Below are positions 16,478 to 24,908 of a stretch of DNA of 55,040 nt, piece by piece. A program made the translations under genes and the position numbers. The stretch is from Planctomycetota bacterium (GTDB taxonomy: Bacteria; Planctomycetota; Planctomycetia; Gemmatales; Gemmataceae): contig JAJXWW010000218.1 of NCBI GenBank assembly GCA_021781415.1, positions 1-55,040 of the forward strand. The letters run 5' to 3'. The stretch's first letter is position 1; every line of letters begins with the position of its first letter. Under the pieces are notes generated by a model. That model had not been told where the DNA came from. It saw nothing but the letters and a program-made list of their open reading frames with translations, and ran no database searches.

Positions 16478-17566
16478 ATGGCGCGTCGCAGCGCCGACTC
16501 TGGATTGAATGGTAAGGTTTCGCTCACCCGACGTTCCGATCGCTTTCTGGCAGGCCTGAAGGAGGCGGCTACCGTCACCTTCGTTTCGCACGTGCATCCG
16601 GACCCGGACAGTCTCGGCAGCATGATGGGCTTGGCTCATCTGGTCGAATCCGTCTTGGGCAAACGGACGCGCTTGACGCGCGATGGACTCATTAGCCGCG
16701 CCGAAAATCGCGCGATGGTGGATCTCCTCGACATCGAGTTGATACCTATCGAGAAAGCCAGCTGGCACGATGGCGACGCCATTGTCATGGTGGACAGTCA
16801 GCCGAACACCGGCCGGCACAATCTCGATCCCTGCGTACCCTTGTACGCGGTCATCGACCATCACGACACGCCCGGCGACCTCGACGATGTGCCGTTCGTC
16901 GACGTTCGACGCACGCTCGGTGCTACCTGCTCGCTGGTCGCCAGCTATCTCATGGAGCAGAGCATCGAACTGCCGCCGCGCTTGGCAACCGCTCTGTTTT
17001 ATGGCATCGAGACCGAGCTGAGCGGCTATCCGCGCGAGGCAAGCTCGTTGGACGACAGCGCGTTGCTGTATCTGTATCCCTTGGCATCGAAAGATCTTCT
17101 GGCGCGCATTCGCAATGCCCGTCTGCCGCAAAGCCATTTCGAGTGCATCCTCCACGCACTGCAAAGCTCGTTCATTTACGATCGGCTCATTATCAGCTGG
17201 GTCAACGAGCTGCCGCAGCCGGAACTGGCCGCCGAGGTGGTCGATTTCCTCATTCGCTTCGAGGAGATCGACTGGGCGGTGTGCGCCGGCGTGTATGAGG
17301 ACAAGCTGATTCTTTCGGTGCGCAGCGCGGCGGAGAACGCCCGCGCCGGGGAGATGCTACGTCAGGTGGTGGGCAAGCTCGGTCGCGCGGGCGGCCATGA
17401 TCGCCGCGCCGGCGGCACCATCCCGCTGTTGAGCGCGTCCGCCAACGCCGTCGAGCAGATCCAAAGCGAGTTGCGCCGCCGACTCCTAAAGGCACTGCAC
17501 ATCGACGAGTGCCGCGGTCATCGCTTGGTCTCACGCAAAGAGATACTTCAGAACCTGCAAGCGTGA
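16478..17566 (+). CDS. DHH/DHHA1 phosphoesterase (NrnA-like)
   Basis: The 362-residue protein is a DHH-superfamily phosphoesterase of the NrnA type, which degrades short oligoribonucleotides and in some bacteria removes phosphate from pAp. Metal-binding motifs are HVHPDPDSLGS (His38, His40, Asp42, Asp44), MVDSQPN, and the DHH triad at 127-129 in VIDHHDTPGD. The DHHA1 domain carries GGHDRRAGG at about 306-314, which binds substrate phosphate. GGAGGA upstream of ATG 16478 decides the start; a longer in-frame reading has an unlikely Arg/Pro-rich tail. It lies alone behind its own promoter. Confidence 0.88.
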   Translation: MARRSADSGLNGKVSLTRRSDRFLAGLKEAATVTFVSHVHPDPDSLGSMMGLAHLVESVLGKRTRLTRDGLISRAENRAMVDLLDIELIPIEKASWHDGDAIVMVDSQPNTGRHNLDPCVPLYAVIDHHDTPGDLDDVPFVDVRRTLGATCSLVASYLMEQSIELPPRLATALFYGIETELSGYPREASSLDDSALLYLYPLASKDLLARIRNARLPQSHFECILHALQSSFIYDRLIISWVNELPQPELAAEVVDFLIRFEEIDWAVCAGVYEDKLILSVRSAAENARAGEMLRQVVGKLGRAGGHDRRAGGTIPLLSASANAVEQIQSELRRRLLKALHIDECRGHRLVSRKEILQNLQA

Positions 17567-17682
17567 CGCACGCGCCCGCGATGCGGATGGCCCTGGGGAG
17601 ATCTGCCCGAAGCGAATGTGTACGCCCAAGTGGCGCACGTTGTGAAGATTTAGGAATTGCGCCGAGGAAAGGAAAGATTTTT

Positions 17683-17958
17683 ATGATCTCTCCACGAAGA
17701 CGCTACGGCAAAGAAGAGTTTGCTCGCCGGGGCGATGAAATTTTCGAGAGGGATATTCGCCCCAACCTAAAGGCCGAAGATCGAGAGAAATTCGTTGCCA
17801 TTGACATCGAGAGCGGTGTCTATGAGATACACGAGGATGAACTAGGAGCGTGCGACCGACTGAATGAGCGTAGCCCTCATGCGCAAACCTGGTTGGTGAA
17901 GATCGGATCGCGCTATCTGCATCGATTCGGCGGATGCGAGAAGAAGGAAACGACATGA
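17683..17958 (+). CDS. Small partner protein of the clan AA protease
   Basis: The 91-residue soluble protein starts MISPRRRYGKEEFARRGDEI, has a central strand-rich FVAIDIESGVYEI, and ends with WLVKIGSRYLHRFGG. Similar small proteins commonly precede retropepsin-like proteases in cyanobacteria and planctomycetes, as I recall. Its stop overlaps the protease start as ATGA, so the two are cotranslated. The upstream purine stretch GAGGAAAGGAAAG serves as ribosome-binding site. The layout recalls toxin-antitoxin modules, with this protein as the likely DNA-binding or inhibitory partner, but no activity has been shown by the sequence. Confidence 0.75.
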   Translation: MISPRRRYGKEEFARRGDEIFERDIRPNLKAEDREKFVAIDIESGVYEIHEDELGACDRLNERSPHAQTWLVKIGSRYLHRFGGCEKKETT

Positions 17959-18329
17959 TAATGGGCACGGTTCGAGCGCGCGAGGGCCGCATTCGCCTCG
18001 TAGTTCGCGGACCTCGACGAAAAGAACGAGAAATCGAAGCGGTAGTCGACACGGGATACACGGCCTACCTCTCGCTGCCGCCCGCGACTATAGCCTCTCT
18101 CGGCCTCGTATGGAAAAGTTTTGGCCGTGGCATCCTTGCAGACGGCAGCGAATGCCTCTTCGATGTGTATGAGTCGCTGGTGATATGGGACGGCAAAGAG
18201 CGACGTGTCTTGGTGGACGAAGCGGATACGGACCCATTGATCGGGATGGCTTTGTTAACGGGATACGAACTCAACATGCAGGTTCGATCTCGCGGCAAGG
18301 TCACAATCAAACCGCTTCGTTCCAAGTAG
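17955..18329 (+). CDS. Clan AA (retropepsin-like) aspartic protease
   Basis: The 124-residue protein has one aspartic protease lobe, so it should act as a homodimer like retroviral proteases. The catalytic triplet is Asp32-Thr33-Gly34 in VVDTGYTAYLSLPP. The second conserved element, PLIGMALLTGYELNM, matches the family ILG-type strand. No signal or membrane segment is visible, so it acts in the cytoplasm. Its start overlaps the stop of the 91-aa gene. The target is unknown; being paired with a small partner, it may be a regulated or conditional protease. Confidence 0.82.
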   Translation: MIMGTVRAREGRIRLVVRGPRRKEREIEAVVDTGYTAYLSLPPATIASLGLVWKSFGRGILADGSECLFDVYESLVIWDGKERRVLVDEADTDPLIGMALLTGYELNMQVRSRGKVTIKPLRSK

Positions 18330-18447
18330 AATTCGACGCTTCCTTTTCTTCCGGTTCGCGTCGAAACAGTCCCCGTATTTGCAATCGACCCCGCCATCCG
18401 TATCCTAACAGCAATCCTCCCGCCGCGCTTCTTGGAGTCGTCGTTTC

Positions 18448-19995
18448 ATGTCCACCGTCGCGCTCTCTGAAATTGCCGTCCACCTGCGGCCCCAGGATAA
18501 TATCGCCGTCGCCGCGCGGCATCTTCCCGCCGGTATGCAATTTGAACACGACGGCACGACGATTACGCTGAGCCAACGCATCGGACTCGGTCATAAGATC
18601 GCCCTGCGGCTCATCCCAAAAGGCGAGGCGATCACCAAATACGGCCAGATCATCGGCTTTGCCCGCGAGAACATTGAGCCGGGCGATTGGGTTCACGTTC
18701 ACAATGTTACCGCCGAAGCCTTCGAGCGGGATTATGCTTTCTGCCGCGATTGTCCGCCGCCGCCTCCAACCCCGGAGCCGCGCTCTTGGATGGGCTACGA
18801 CCGCGGCGATGGACGCCACGGCTCACGCAATTACATCGCTCTCATCAGTACCGTCAACTGCTCCGCCAGCACCAGCAAGTACATCTCCGAGCGCTTTCGT
18901 GCCGCCGACTTGTTGAAACGGTATCCGAATGTCGATGGCGTGGTGGCCATCACGCACAAAGCCGGATGTGCGATGCAGTACGGAGGCGCGGATCACAACC
19001 AGCTCGACCGCACGCTCGCCGGCTTCGCCAAGCATCCCAACGTGGCCGCGTACATCCTCATTGGCCTCGGCTGCGAGACGGGACAGGCGATGCACTTGAT
19101 CGAGCATCAGCATTTGATCCAGCTGAACGGTTCCCGCAAAGCTCCTTTGGTGCTGAGCATTCAAGAGTGTGGCGGCATCGGCAAGACGATTGAAGCCGGA
19201 GTGCGGGCCATCGCCGAGTTGTTGCCGCGCGTCAACGACGTTCAGCGATCTCGTTTGTCGGCGGATAAAATCGTTCTCGGCACGAATTGTGGCGGCTCGG
19301 ACGGCAATAGCGGCGTGACAGCCAATCCGGCACTCGGCGTCGCTTCCGATCTCCTCGTCGCCCAGGGAGGGACGAGTATCCTGGGAGAGACGCCGGAGAT
19401 TTATGGAGCGGAACATCTGTTGACGCGCCGCGCCGTCAGTCGGGCAGTCGGCGAGAAGCTGATCGAACGCATCAAATGGTGGGAGTGGTACACCAGCATT
19501 TTCGGCACCGAGATAAACAACAATCCCTCGCCGGGCAACAAAGAGGGCGGCCTGACGACCATCTACGAGAAATCGCTGGGAGCCATCGCCAAGGGCGGCA
19601 GCACGGCGTTGGTCGATGTCGTCGGCTACGCCGAGCCGGTGAAGGCGAAAGGTTTCGTGGTCATGGATACGCCGGGGTACGATCCGGTGAGCATGACGGG
19701 CATCGTGGCCGGCGGCGCGAACGTATTGGTGTTCACGACCGGACGCGGTTCGGTGTTCGGCTGCAAACCGGCTCCGTCGATCAAGGTGGCCACCAATACG
19801 CCGATGTACGAACATATGATCGACGATATGGACGTGAACGCCGGCGTGATTCTCGATGGCACGCCGGTCGAAGAAGTCGGACGGCAGATCTTCGAGGAGA
19901 TCTTGGCCGTGGCCAGCGGCAAGAAGACCAAGAGCGAGATCAACGGTGTCGGTGAAGAAGAGTTCGCTCCGTGGGCGATCGGCCCGACGCTGTGA
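18448..19995 (+). CDS. uxaA: UxaA-family altronate (sugar acid) dehydratase
   Basis: The 515-residue protein matches the UxaA/GarD family: an N-terminal SAF domain (residues about 10-95, HLPAGMQFEHDGTTITLSQR and GLGHKIALRLIPKGEAITKYG) and a C-terminal catalytic domain with THKAGCAM, LIGLGCETGQA, IQECGGIGKTIEAG, GTNCGGSDGNSG and GRGSVFGCKPAPSIKVATN. These enzymes remove water from D-altronate or related sugar acids in uronate catabolism, with iron as cofactor. The length fits a complete fused enzyme. No other uronate gene lies nearby, so the precise substrate is open. TTGGAG upstream is a modest ribosome-binding site. Confidence 0.9.
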   Translation: MSTVALSEIAVHLRPQDNIAVAARHLPAGMQFEHDGTTITLSQRIGLGHKIALRLIPKGEAITKYGQIIGFARENIEPGDWVHVHNVTAEAFERDYAFCRDCPPPPPTPEPRSWMGYDRGDGRHGSRNYIALISTVNCSASTSKYISERFRAADLLKRYPNVDGVVAITHKAGCAMQYGGADHNQLDRTLAGFAKHPNVAAYILIGLGCETGQAMHLIEHQHLIQLNGSRKAPLVLSIQECGGIGKTIEAGVRAIAELLPRVNDVQRSRLSADKIVLGTNCGGSDGNSGVTANPALGVASDLLVAQGGTSILGETPEIYGAEHLLTRRAVSRAVGEKLIERIKWWEWYTSIFGTEINNNPSPGNKEGGLTTIYEKSLGAIAKGGSTALVDVVGYAEPVKAKGFVVMDTPGYDPVSMTGIVAGGANVLVFTTGRGSVFGCKPAPSIKVATNTPMYEHMIDDMDVNAGVILDGTPVEEVGRQIFEEILAVASGKKTKSEINGVGEEEFAPWAIGPTL

Positions 19996-20004
19996 ATTAT
20001 TCGA

Positions 20005-20081
20005 TTAGCCGCGACGCGGAGCGGAGCGCGGGAGAGACGAGCGTCGTCAACTCGCTCCGCTCCGCTCCGCGTCGCGGCTAA
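20005..20081. repeat. Long palindromic repeat, TAGCCGCGACGCG family
   Basis: Two 24-base arms (20005-20028 and 20058-20081) are perfect inverted repeats starting TTAGCCGCGACG and ending CGTCGCGGCTAA. A second copy is at 39310-39371. It sits just after the uxaA stop and may stabilise or end that transcript. Confidence 0.9.
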
Positions 20082-20109
20082 CCAGAATCGAGTGACCCAA
20101 GGACCCGTT

Positions 20110-21156
20110 ATGAAACGCAAGCATTTGTTACTCGTGGGACTGTTGGCGGCCGGATTGGCGGCGGCGGTCGGACTTAGTAAAGAGGCCGACAGCGCCGGGG
20201 TGCGCATGTCCGATGCCGCCGATAAGCTCGTCAACAGCTTCACGGACGACCAAAAGAGCAAGGCGCTCTTCGGCTTCGACGCGAAGGAGCGCACCAATTG
20301 GTGGTTCGTACCGCTGCAAAAAGACAAGAAGCCGTTGCGCAAAGGGCTGCGCTTCGCGGACATGAACCGCGAACAGAAGGACATGGCCAAGGCGTTGTTG
20401 CGCGCCGGAACCAGCGGCAGCGGGTTCCTCAAGGCCACCACGATTATGAGCCTCGAAGCGGTGCTGGCTCAATTGGAGAAAAACGGAGAGAACGTCCGCA
20501 ATCCCGAGTGGTACTTCGTCAGCATCTTCGGCACGCCGTCCAAAGCCGGCAAATGGGGCTGGCGTATCGAAGGACATCATCTGTCGCTTAACTTCGTCGT
20601 CGAACGCGGCAAGATTGTGGCCTCGACCCCAGCCTTTTTCGGTGCCAATCCCGCCCTCATCAAGAACGAGGTTGCGAAGGGGCCGAAATTGGGCCAACGC
20701 ACGTTGCCCGAAGCCGAAGACTTGGCTCAGGAACTCTTTGCCTCGCTGACCGACGAACAGAAGAAAGACGCTCGACAGGCACGACTCATGGCGGAGATCG
20801 AACAGGGTAAACCCGCCGCTCAGGTCGGCGAGCCGAAAGGCATCGCAGCCGCCAAGCTGACCGAAAAGCAACGAACTCTCTTGATGAAGTTGATTCACTC
20901 CTACGCCGAGCGCATGCCTCCCGAAGTCGCCGAACCGGAATTGGCCGCCGTCAAAGAGGGAGGCATCGACAAGATTCACTTCGCCTTCGCTCAAGAGGAC
21001 AAGAAATCGGGCAAGCCGTACACCTACAGCGTTCAGGGACCGACGTTCCTTATCGAGTTTCTCAACGTCCAGAGCGACTCGGCAGGCAATCCCGCCAATC
21101 ACATCCACAGCTGTTGGCGCGATCTCAAGGGCGACTTCGGCCTCGCCGCCAAGTGA
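20110..21156 (+). CDS. DUF3500 family exported protein
   Basis: The 348-residue protein begins with a signal peptide (MKRKHLLLVGLLAAGLAAAVG). The mature part matches DUF3500: WWFVPLQKDKKPLRKGL, AKALLRAGTSGSGFLKA, then WYFVSIFGTP, WGWRIEGHHLSLNFV, and near the end NPANHIHSCWRDLKGDFG. The His and Trp residues in EGHHLSLNF and HIHSCWRD are the conserved core and suggest ligand or metal binding. The function is unknown. ATG 20110 was preferred over an upstream GTG because it puts the signal peptide at the N-terminus. The gene follows uxaA on the same strand but is separated from it by a palindromic repeat. Confidence 0.88.
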   Translation: MKRKHLLLVGLLAAGLAAAVGLSKEADSAGVRMSDAADKLVNSFTDDQKSKALFGFDAKERTNWWFVPLQKDKKPLRKGLRFADMNREQKDMAKALLRAGTSGSGFLKATTIMSLEAVLAQLEKNGENVRNPEWYFVSIFGTPSKAGKWGWRIEGHHLSLNFVVERGKIVASTPAFFGANPALIKNEVAKGPKLGQRTLPEAEDLAQELFASLTDEQKKDARQARLMAEIEQGKPAAQVGEPKGIAAAKLTEKQRTLLMKLIHSYAERMPPEVAEPELAAVKEGGIDKIHFAFAQEDKKSGKPYTYSVQGPTFLIEFLNVQSDSAGNPANHIHSCWRDLKGDFGLAAK

Positions 21157-21165
21157 GCCAAGCTC

Positions 21166-21206
21166 CTCGCTTGCGGTTTCTCGACACCCAAGAAACCGCA
21201 AGCGAG
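21166..21206. terminator. Perfect 16-bp hairpin after the DUF3500 gene
   Basis: CTCGCTTGCGGTTTCT (21166-21181) pairs perfectly with AGAAACCGCAAGCGAG (21191-21206) around a nine-base loop, ten bases after the stop codon. No T-tract follows. It may be an mRNA 3'-end structure or a dispersed palindromic repeat. Confidence 0.6.
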
Positions 21207-21550
21207 TGTCGGATATTCCGGCGCGCTGCCGACAAATCCGACACCTTGACGGAAGCCTCACATCTCGACTCAACGTGTGTCGAAATCCACAACTACTTAT
21301 TTATCTTGATGTTAGGAAACATCCTTCCCATCGTTCCCATCTTGGCACCGAAAGTGCTTTTAACTCTATGGCCTAAACCACGACAACGCCTCATGGAGGC
21401 GTTGAGACTCAATCGGAAACCGGCGACTGCCTAGCCGGTTCGCACCCGAGTTTCGCCTGGGGTGCTAGACGCGGCGCTTGCCCAGCGCCGCATCGCCCTC
21501 ATGGGACGTAGAAGAGGTTCTCGCGCCCTGAGAGGCATCGGCTTGAAGGT

Positions 21551-21637
21551 GGGTCAAAAAGTTCTTTGGGTTGCCATCGCCCTTCGCCCAAGTTGCCCAG
21601 AATCGCCCGTCGCCCCGGCCCTAAGACTTTTTGACCC
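21551..21637. repeat. 12-bp inverted repeat pair
   Basis: GGGTCAAAAAGT (21551-21562) and ACTTTTTGACCC (21626-21637) are exact inverses separated by 63 bases. This could be the ends of a tiny non-coding element. Confidence 0.45.
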
Positions 21638-21674
21638 CCTTGCCGACTTCGCCTTGCTACATTTTTTCCCCCCG

Positions 21675-21721
21675 ACCCTCCGCATAGCTATAACAATACC
21701 TATCACCCAGATGCGGAGGGT
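21675..21721 (+). promoter_or_regulatory. Leader hairpin covering the SDR ribosome-binding site
   Basis: ACCCTCCGCAT (21675-21685) is the exact inverse of ATGCGGAGGGT (21711-21721). The right arm contains GGAGGG, the ribosome-binding site for the ATG at 21730. Folding would hide that site and could tune translation. Confidence 0.5.
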
Positions 21722-21729
21722 TTTCGCGC

Positions 21730-22509
21730 ATGAATCTTTGGGACATGTTTCGTCTGGATGGCCGCCGCGCCTTGGTGACGGGAGGCAGTCGGGGCTTGGG
21801 GCGCGCCATGGCTCAAGCGTTCGCCGAGGCAGGGGCCGATCTCATTCTCGTCGGACGAGACGCCGACAACCTGAAACGTGCCCACGAAGAATTGTCGTCT
21901 CTGGGCCGCGACGTTCGCACCATCGCCTTCGATCTCGATAGCGGCGCATCCGCCGAGCAACTGTGCGATCTCCTCTTGCGCGAGCATCCCCCCATCGACA
22001 TCCTCGTTAACAACGTCGGCGGACGGCGCGAGAACCTCGCGACCGAGGACATGCCCCTGGAAACCTGGCAACGCCTGATCGACCTGAATCTGACCGGCGC
22101 GTTCGTTTGCACCAAACGTCTGGGCGGCGCGATGCGGACGCGAGGCTGGGGGCGCATCATCAACATCGCCTCGATTTGCGGCCAGATCGCCACGCGGAAC
22201 ATCGGTGGACGGCACTACGAGACGGCCAAGGTGGCGCTGGTGGGCTTTACCCGCGCCGTCGCCGCCGACTGGGCACCGTTCGGCGTCACCGTCAATGCCA
22301 TCGCTCCCGGCGGGTTCCTAACCGATGCCAATCGCCGCTGGTTCAGCGAACGACCGAGTTTTCAGAAAGAGGTCGAAGCCCTTATCCCCATGGGCCGATT
22401 GGGCGAACCGGAGGAGATTGGTCCGTTGGCCGTCTATTTGGCCGGCGAAGGGTCGCGCTACATGACCGGGGCCTTGCTTACCATCGACGGCGGCTATACG
22501 TTGTGGTAA
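21730..22509 (+). CDS. Short-chain dehydrogenase/reductase (SDR)
   Basis: The 259-residue product is a classical SDR oxidoreductase. The cofactor motif TGGSRGLG is at 17-24, VNNVGG near 95, the catalytic Ser at about 149 in NIASICG, and the Tyr-Lys pair at 163 and 167 in YETAK. It ends with the family GALLTIDGGY. The residue after strand 2 (VGRD) suggests NADP(H). The substrate cannot be told; gluconate 5-dehydrogenase-like or 3-oxoacyl-ACP reductase-like enzymes look most similar. A leader hairpin covers its ribosome-binding site. The methyltransferase gene follows after 28 bases. Confidence 0.9.
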   Translation: MNLWDMFRLDGRRALVTGGSRGLGRAMAQAFAEAGADLILVGRDADNLKRAHEELSSLGRDVRTIAFDLDSGASAEQLCDLLLREHPPIDILVNNVGGRRENLATEDMPLETWQRLIDLNLTGAFVCTKRLGGAMRTRGWGRIINIASICGQIATRNIGGRHYETAKVALVGFTRAVAADWAPFGVTVNAIAPGGFLTDANRRWFSERPSFQKEVEALIPMGRLGEPEEIGPLAVYLAGEGSRYMTGALLTIDGGYTLW

Positions 22510-22537
22510 TCCCTTTACCCGATTTGGAGTCCGACTA

Positions 22538-23230
22538 ATGCGAATCCTGCGTTATGTGTTCGTTCTGCCGTTGTGCTTATTCGTCGGCCTGACGCTCCGC
22601 GCTCAAGACAAGAGCGTTCGTCCGGGCATCAACAAGCAGTTTGAAAACCCCGACGTCAAAGACTTCGTCGGCAAGTTTGAGGGCGAGAGCCGCGAGGTGT
22701 TCGCCAAGCGCAAGCAGATCGTTGCAGCGTGCAAGCTCAAGGCGGGCACGGCGGTGGCCGACGTGGGAGCGGGCACGGGACTATTCACTCGGCTATTCGC
22801 TTCCGAAGTCGGCGACAAGGGCCAAGTCTACGCCGTGGACATCGCGCCGAAGTTCGTCAAACACATTGAGGAAACTTGCGATAAAGCCGGTGTCAAAAAT
22901 GTCAAAGGCATCGTCTGCAAGCAGACCTCCACGGAGTTGCCGGAGAATTCGGTCGATCGCGTCTTCATCTGCGACACCTATCACCATTTCGAGTTTCCCA
23001 TGAAGACGATGGACTCGATCCACCGCGCCCTGCGCGAGGGCGGACAATTGGTCGTCGTCGATTTTCACCGCATTCCCGGAAAGAGCCGCGAGTGGATCTT
23101 GAGCCATGTGCGGGCCAATCGGGAAACGGTGGAGAGGGAGATCGTCTCGTCCGGTTTCAAGAAGGTCGGCGAAGAGTCGTTCCTCGAAGAGAATTATTTG
23201 ATCCGCTTCGAGAAGGTGAAAGCGAAATAG
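22538..23230 (+). CDS. Class I SAM methyltransferase with an N-terminal signal peptide
   Basis: The 230-residue protein has a Rossmann methyltransferase core with motif I DVGAGTG at 75-81, the acidic VYAVDIAPKF strand end, ICDTYHHFEFP, and a HRALREGGQLVVVDFHR strand. The first 22 residues (RYVFVLPLCLFVGLTLRAQ) form a clear Sec-type signal peptide with a likely cleavage after LRA. Export of a SAM-dependent enzyme is odd because SAM is cytoplasmic; the protein may be retained, use another ligand, or act inside planctomycete internal compartments. It is probably cotranscribed with the SDR gene. Confidence 0.85.
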   Translation: MRILRYVFVLPLCLFVGLTLRAQDKSVRPGINKQFENPDVKDFVGKFEGESREVFAKRKQIVAACKLKAGTAVADVGAGTGLFTRLFASEVGDKGQVYAVDIAPKFVKHIEETCDKAGVKNVKGIVCKQTSTELPENSVDRVFICDTYHHFEFPMKTMDSIHRALREGGQLVVVDFHRIPGKSREWILSHVRANRETVEREIVSSGFKKVGEESFLEENYLIRFEKVKAK

Positions 23231-23265
23231 GTTCCATCCCTCGGAGATCTTACCCGACATACACG

Positions 23266-23312
23266 GGGAACGAGGAAGGCTCCTCGTTCCCAAGCTCCTG
23301 CGTGGGAACGAG
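23266..23312. repeat. Palindromic repeat, GTTCCCACGCTCC family
   Basis: A perfect hairpin GGGAACGAGGA-AGGC-TCCTCGTTCCC (23266-23291) overlaps an alternative one, CTCGTTCCCA with TGGGAACGAG (23283-23312). A close relative is at 32440-32469. It lies between the ends of two convergent genes. Confidence 0.75.
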
Positions 23313-23333
23313 GAGAATACCCACATAAGAATC

Positions 23334-24854
23334 TCACTGACCAACATCCATCATCAGCCGTACTCTCGGCGAGGTCATGTCGGGGAGGGCGAGGATCTTG
23401 CGCGTCAACTGATCGCTGGTGGTCAGACTGGATACCTTGACGCGGACGAGGATCGATCCGTCGCGTTGGGGTTCGACCCGAACGTCACGCGCCTGCCGAC
23501 CGCACGCCGATTTCACCTGTCGTTCCAATTGGACCGACGAGACCGAATGCGAGCTTCCCATCGGCAGTGGCATCGGGTGGGGTGCCGGGGGCGGATCGTC
23601 GTCGAATGTGATCGTGCCGGGGCGACCTTCATTCTTCGGCGTACCCGTTTCGTAGGCCGGAGGCCAAGAGGGCGACAAGGTGGAAGGCTTGCGCGCCGCC
23701 TCTTTCTTTTTGCTCGCCGTCGGCTTCGGCTCGGACTCTTCCCCGGCGCTCGGTCGATGCCAGGTCATGTCGGTCGTCGAAGCGGCCGGGGTTGCTTTCT
23801 TCGTTTGCGATTCCCAGGTCATCGCCGCGTTTCCCGTTTTGATGGTCGGAGATGGCGTCTTGAGATGACTCGTGGAGCCGATCTTCTCCGGCGTCGGATT
23901 CGAGGGGCTGGCTTGCGGCTTCGGCATCGGCGGTTGTCCCCAATGAGCGGGCAATTGAGGCGGTATCAAGGCATCGAGTTTCGTTCCGCTATGCTTGGGT
24001 GACGAGGACTTCGATGGCTCGATGCTCGGCAATCGCAATTCGCCCTCTTGAGCATCCAGGTGACGACCGGACGGCGAAGGCAACAGGGTCGGCGCGGTCG
24101 ATTTCTTTTCGGTCTCCAATCGTGGCTGGGTCGCGGTGGGAATCGGCGCGGGCGCGACAAAGACCTCCGGTTGTTGTCCCAGAGCCATTGGCGGCACGGT
24201 AATCGAGCCGTCGCGCGTCACTTGTGCCACACGCTGACCGTCGCGGATGACTTCCTCGACCGCCAATTGATTCACCGCTCCATAGCAGCCGGACAATTGC
24301 CGCATCAGTTTGCTGACTTCCAGCTTGCTCTCCACGGAGTCGATGTGTCCGGTCAAGACGACGATGCCATTGGGCCGGGCCGAAAGCGAAATGTTTCGAC
24401 CCGACTCGCCCAGGCTCTTGCGCAGCAACTCCATGCCCTCGGTTCGCAATACATCCACGGGGCGGAGCGACGGTCGTAGGCTGAGATTGCGTTGGATTTT
24501 CAGTTCGTCGCGCACCTTGAGATAGGTGTTCTGCTTGGCAATCTCCACGGCCTTCTGGCGAACCATGTCGTTGGGGACGTACCCTCGCAGCGAGAGCGTC
24601 TCTCCCGAAGCACGCGCTCCCAAATAGTAGGGGAAGGCGGCGATGTCGGCCAACCAAGCCAGTTCGACCTTCATCTCCTCCAGTCGGAGATGCCCCTCGT
24701 ACACAACGGCAGTCCCCTCGTATTGGACTCTTCGTATCGCCGACCGATCGGACCACAGGCGCTGGCGGGGAAGCTGCGCCGACGCCGAGCGGGCCGGAAG
24801 CACGGCTCCAATCGCCAGCACCACTCCCACGGCACCTCGCACAACCCTTCGCAT
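23334..24854 (-). CDS. Exported BON-domain protein
   Basis: The 506-residue protein starts with a signal peptide (VVRGAVGVVLAIGAVLPARSASA). Two BON-like segments follow in residues about 75-205: one with LSLRGYVPNDMVRQKAVEIA and one with IVVLTGHIDSVESKLEVSKL. A third lies at the C-terminus (VQLERQVKSACGRQARDVRV onward). Between them is a long Pro/Ser/Lys-rich linker, residues about 225-430, probably disordered. BON domains bind phospholipid or peptidoglycan-associated ligands in the periplasm, so an envelope-stability role is likely. GAGG before the ATG gives a fair ribosome-binding site. The lipoprotein gene upstream is in the same direction 54 bases away. Confidence 0.8.
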   Translation of the reverse strand: MRRVVRGAVGVVLAIGAVLPARSASAQLPRQRLWSDRSAIRRVQYEGTAVVYEGHLRLEEMKVELAWLADIAAFPYYLGARASGETLSLRGYVPNDMVRQKAVEIAKQNTYLKVRDELKIQRNLSLRPSLRPVDVLRTEGMELLRKSLGESGRNISLSARPNGIVVLTGHIDSVESKLEVSKLMRQLSGCYGAVNQLAVEEVIRDGQRVAQVTRDGSITVPPMALGQQPEVFVAPAPIPTATQPRLETEKKSTAPTLLPSPSGRHLDAQEGELRLPSIEPSKSSSPKHSGTKLDALIPPQLPAHWGQPPMPKPQASPSNPTPEKIGSTSHLKTPSPTIKTGNAAMTWESQTKKATPAASTTDMTWHRPSAGEESEPKPTASKKKEAARKPSTLSPSWPPAYETGTPKNEGRPGTITFDDDPPPAPHPMPLPMGSSHSVSSVQLERQVKSACGRQARDVRVEPQRDGSILVRVKVSSLTTSDQLTRKILALPDMTSPRVRLMMDVGQ

Positions 24855-24908
24855 GGTTAACCTCTTATGACATTGAGAGAACAGAAGTTCGGGCGGACGC
24901 CTCGACCT

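Larger units (their letters stand above)
21157..21729. other. Hairpin-rich intergenic region
   Basis: No gene is supported in 573 bases. It contains a 16-bp hairpin at 21166-21206, a 9-bp hairpin at 21384-21404 (CAACGCCTC, ATG, GAGGCGTTG), an 8-bp hairpin at 21471-21491, a 12-bp inverted repeat at 21551-21637 and a leader hairpin at 21675-21721. Confidence 0.6.

Noticed and set aside
21384..21404. Single CRISPR-repeat-like hairpin (CAACGCCTC, ATG, GAGGCGTTG)
   Set aside because: There is only one copy, with no spacer-repeat periodicity and no cas gene in the window.
21309..21434. 41-codon plus-strand frame starting MLGNILPIVPILAP
   Set aside because: There is no ribosome-binding site and it runs through the 21384-21404 hairpin. 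Conservation cannot be judged, so it is not called.
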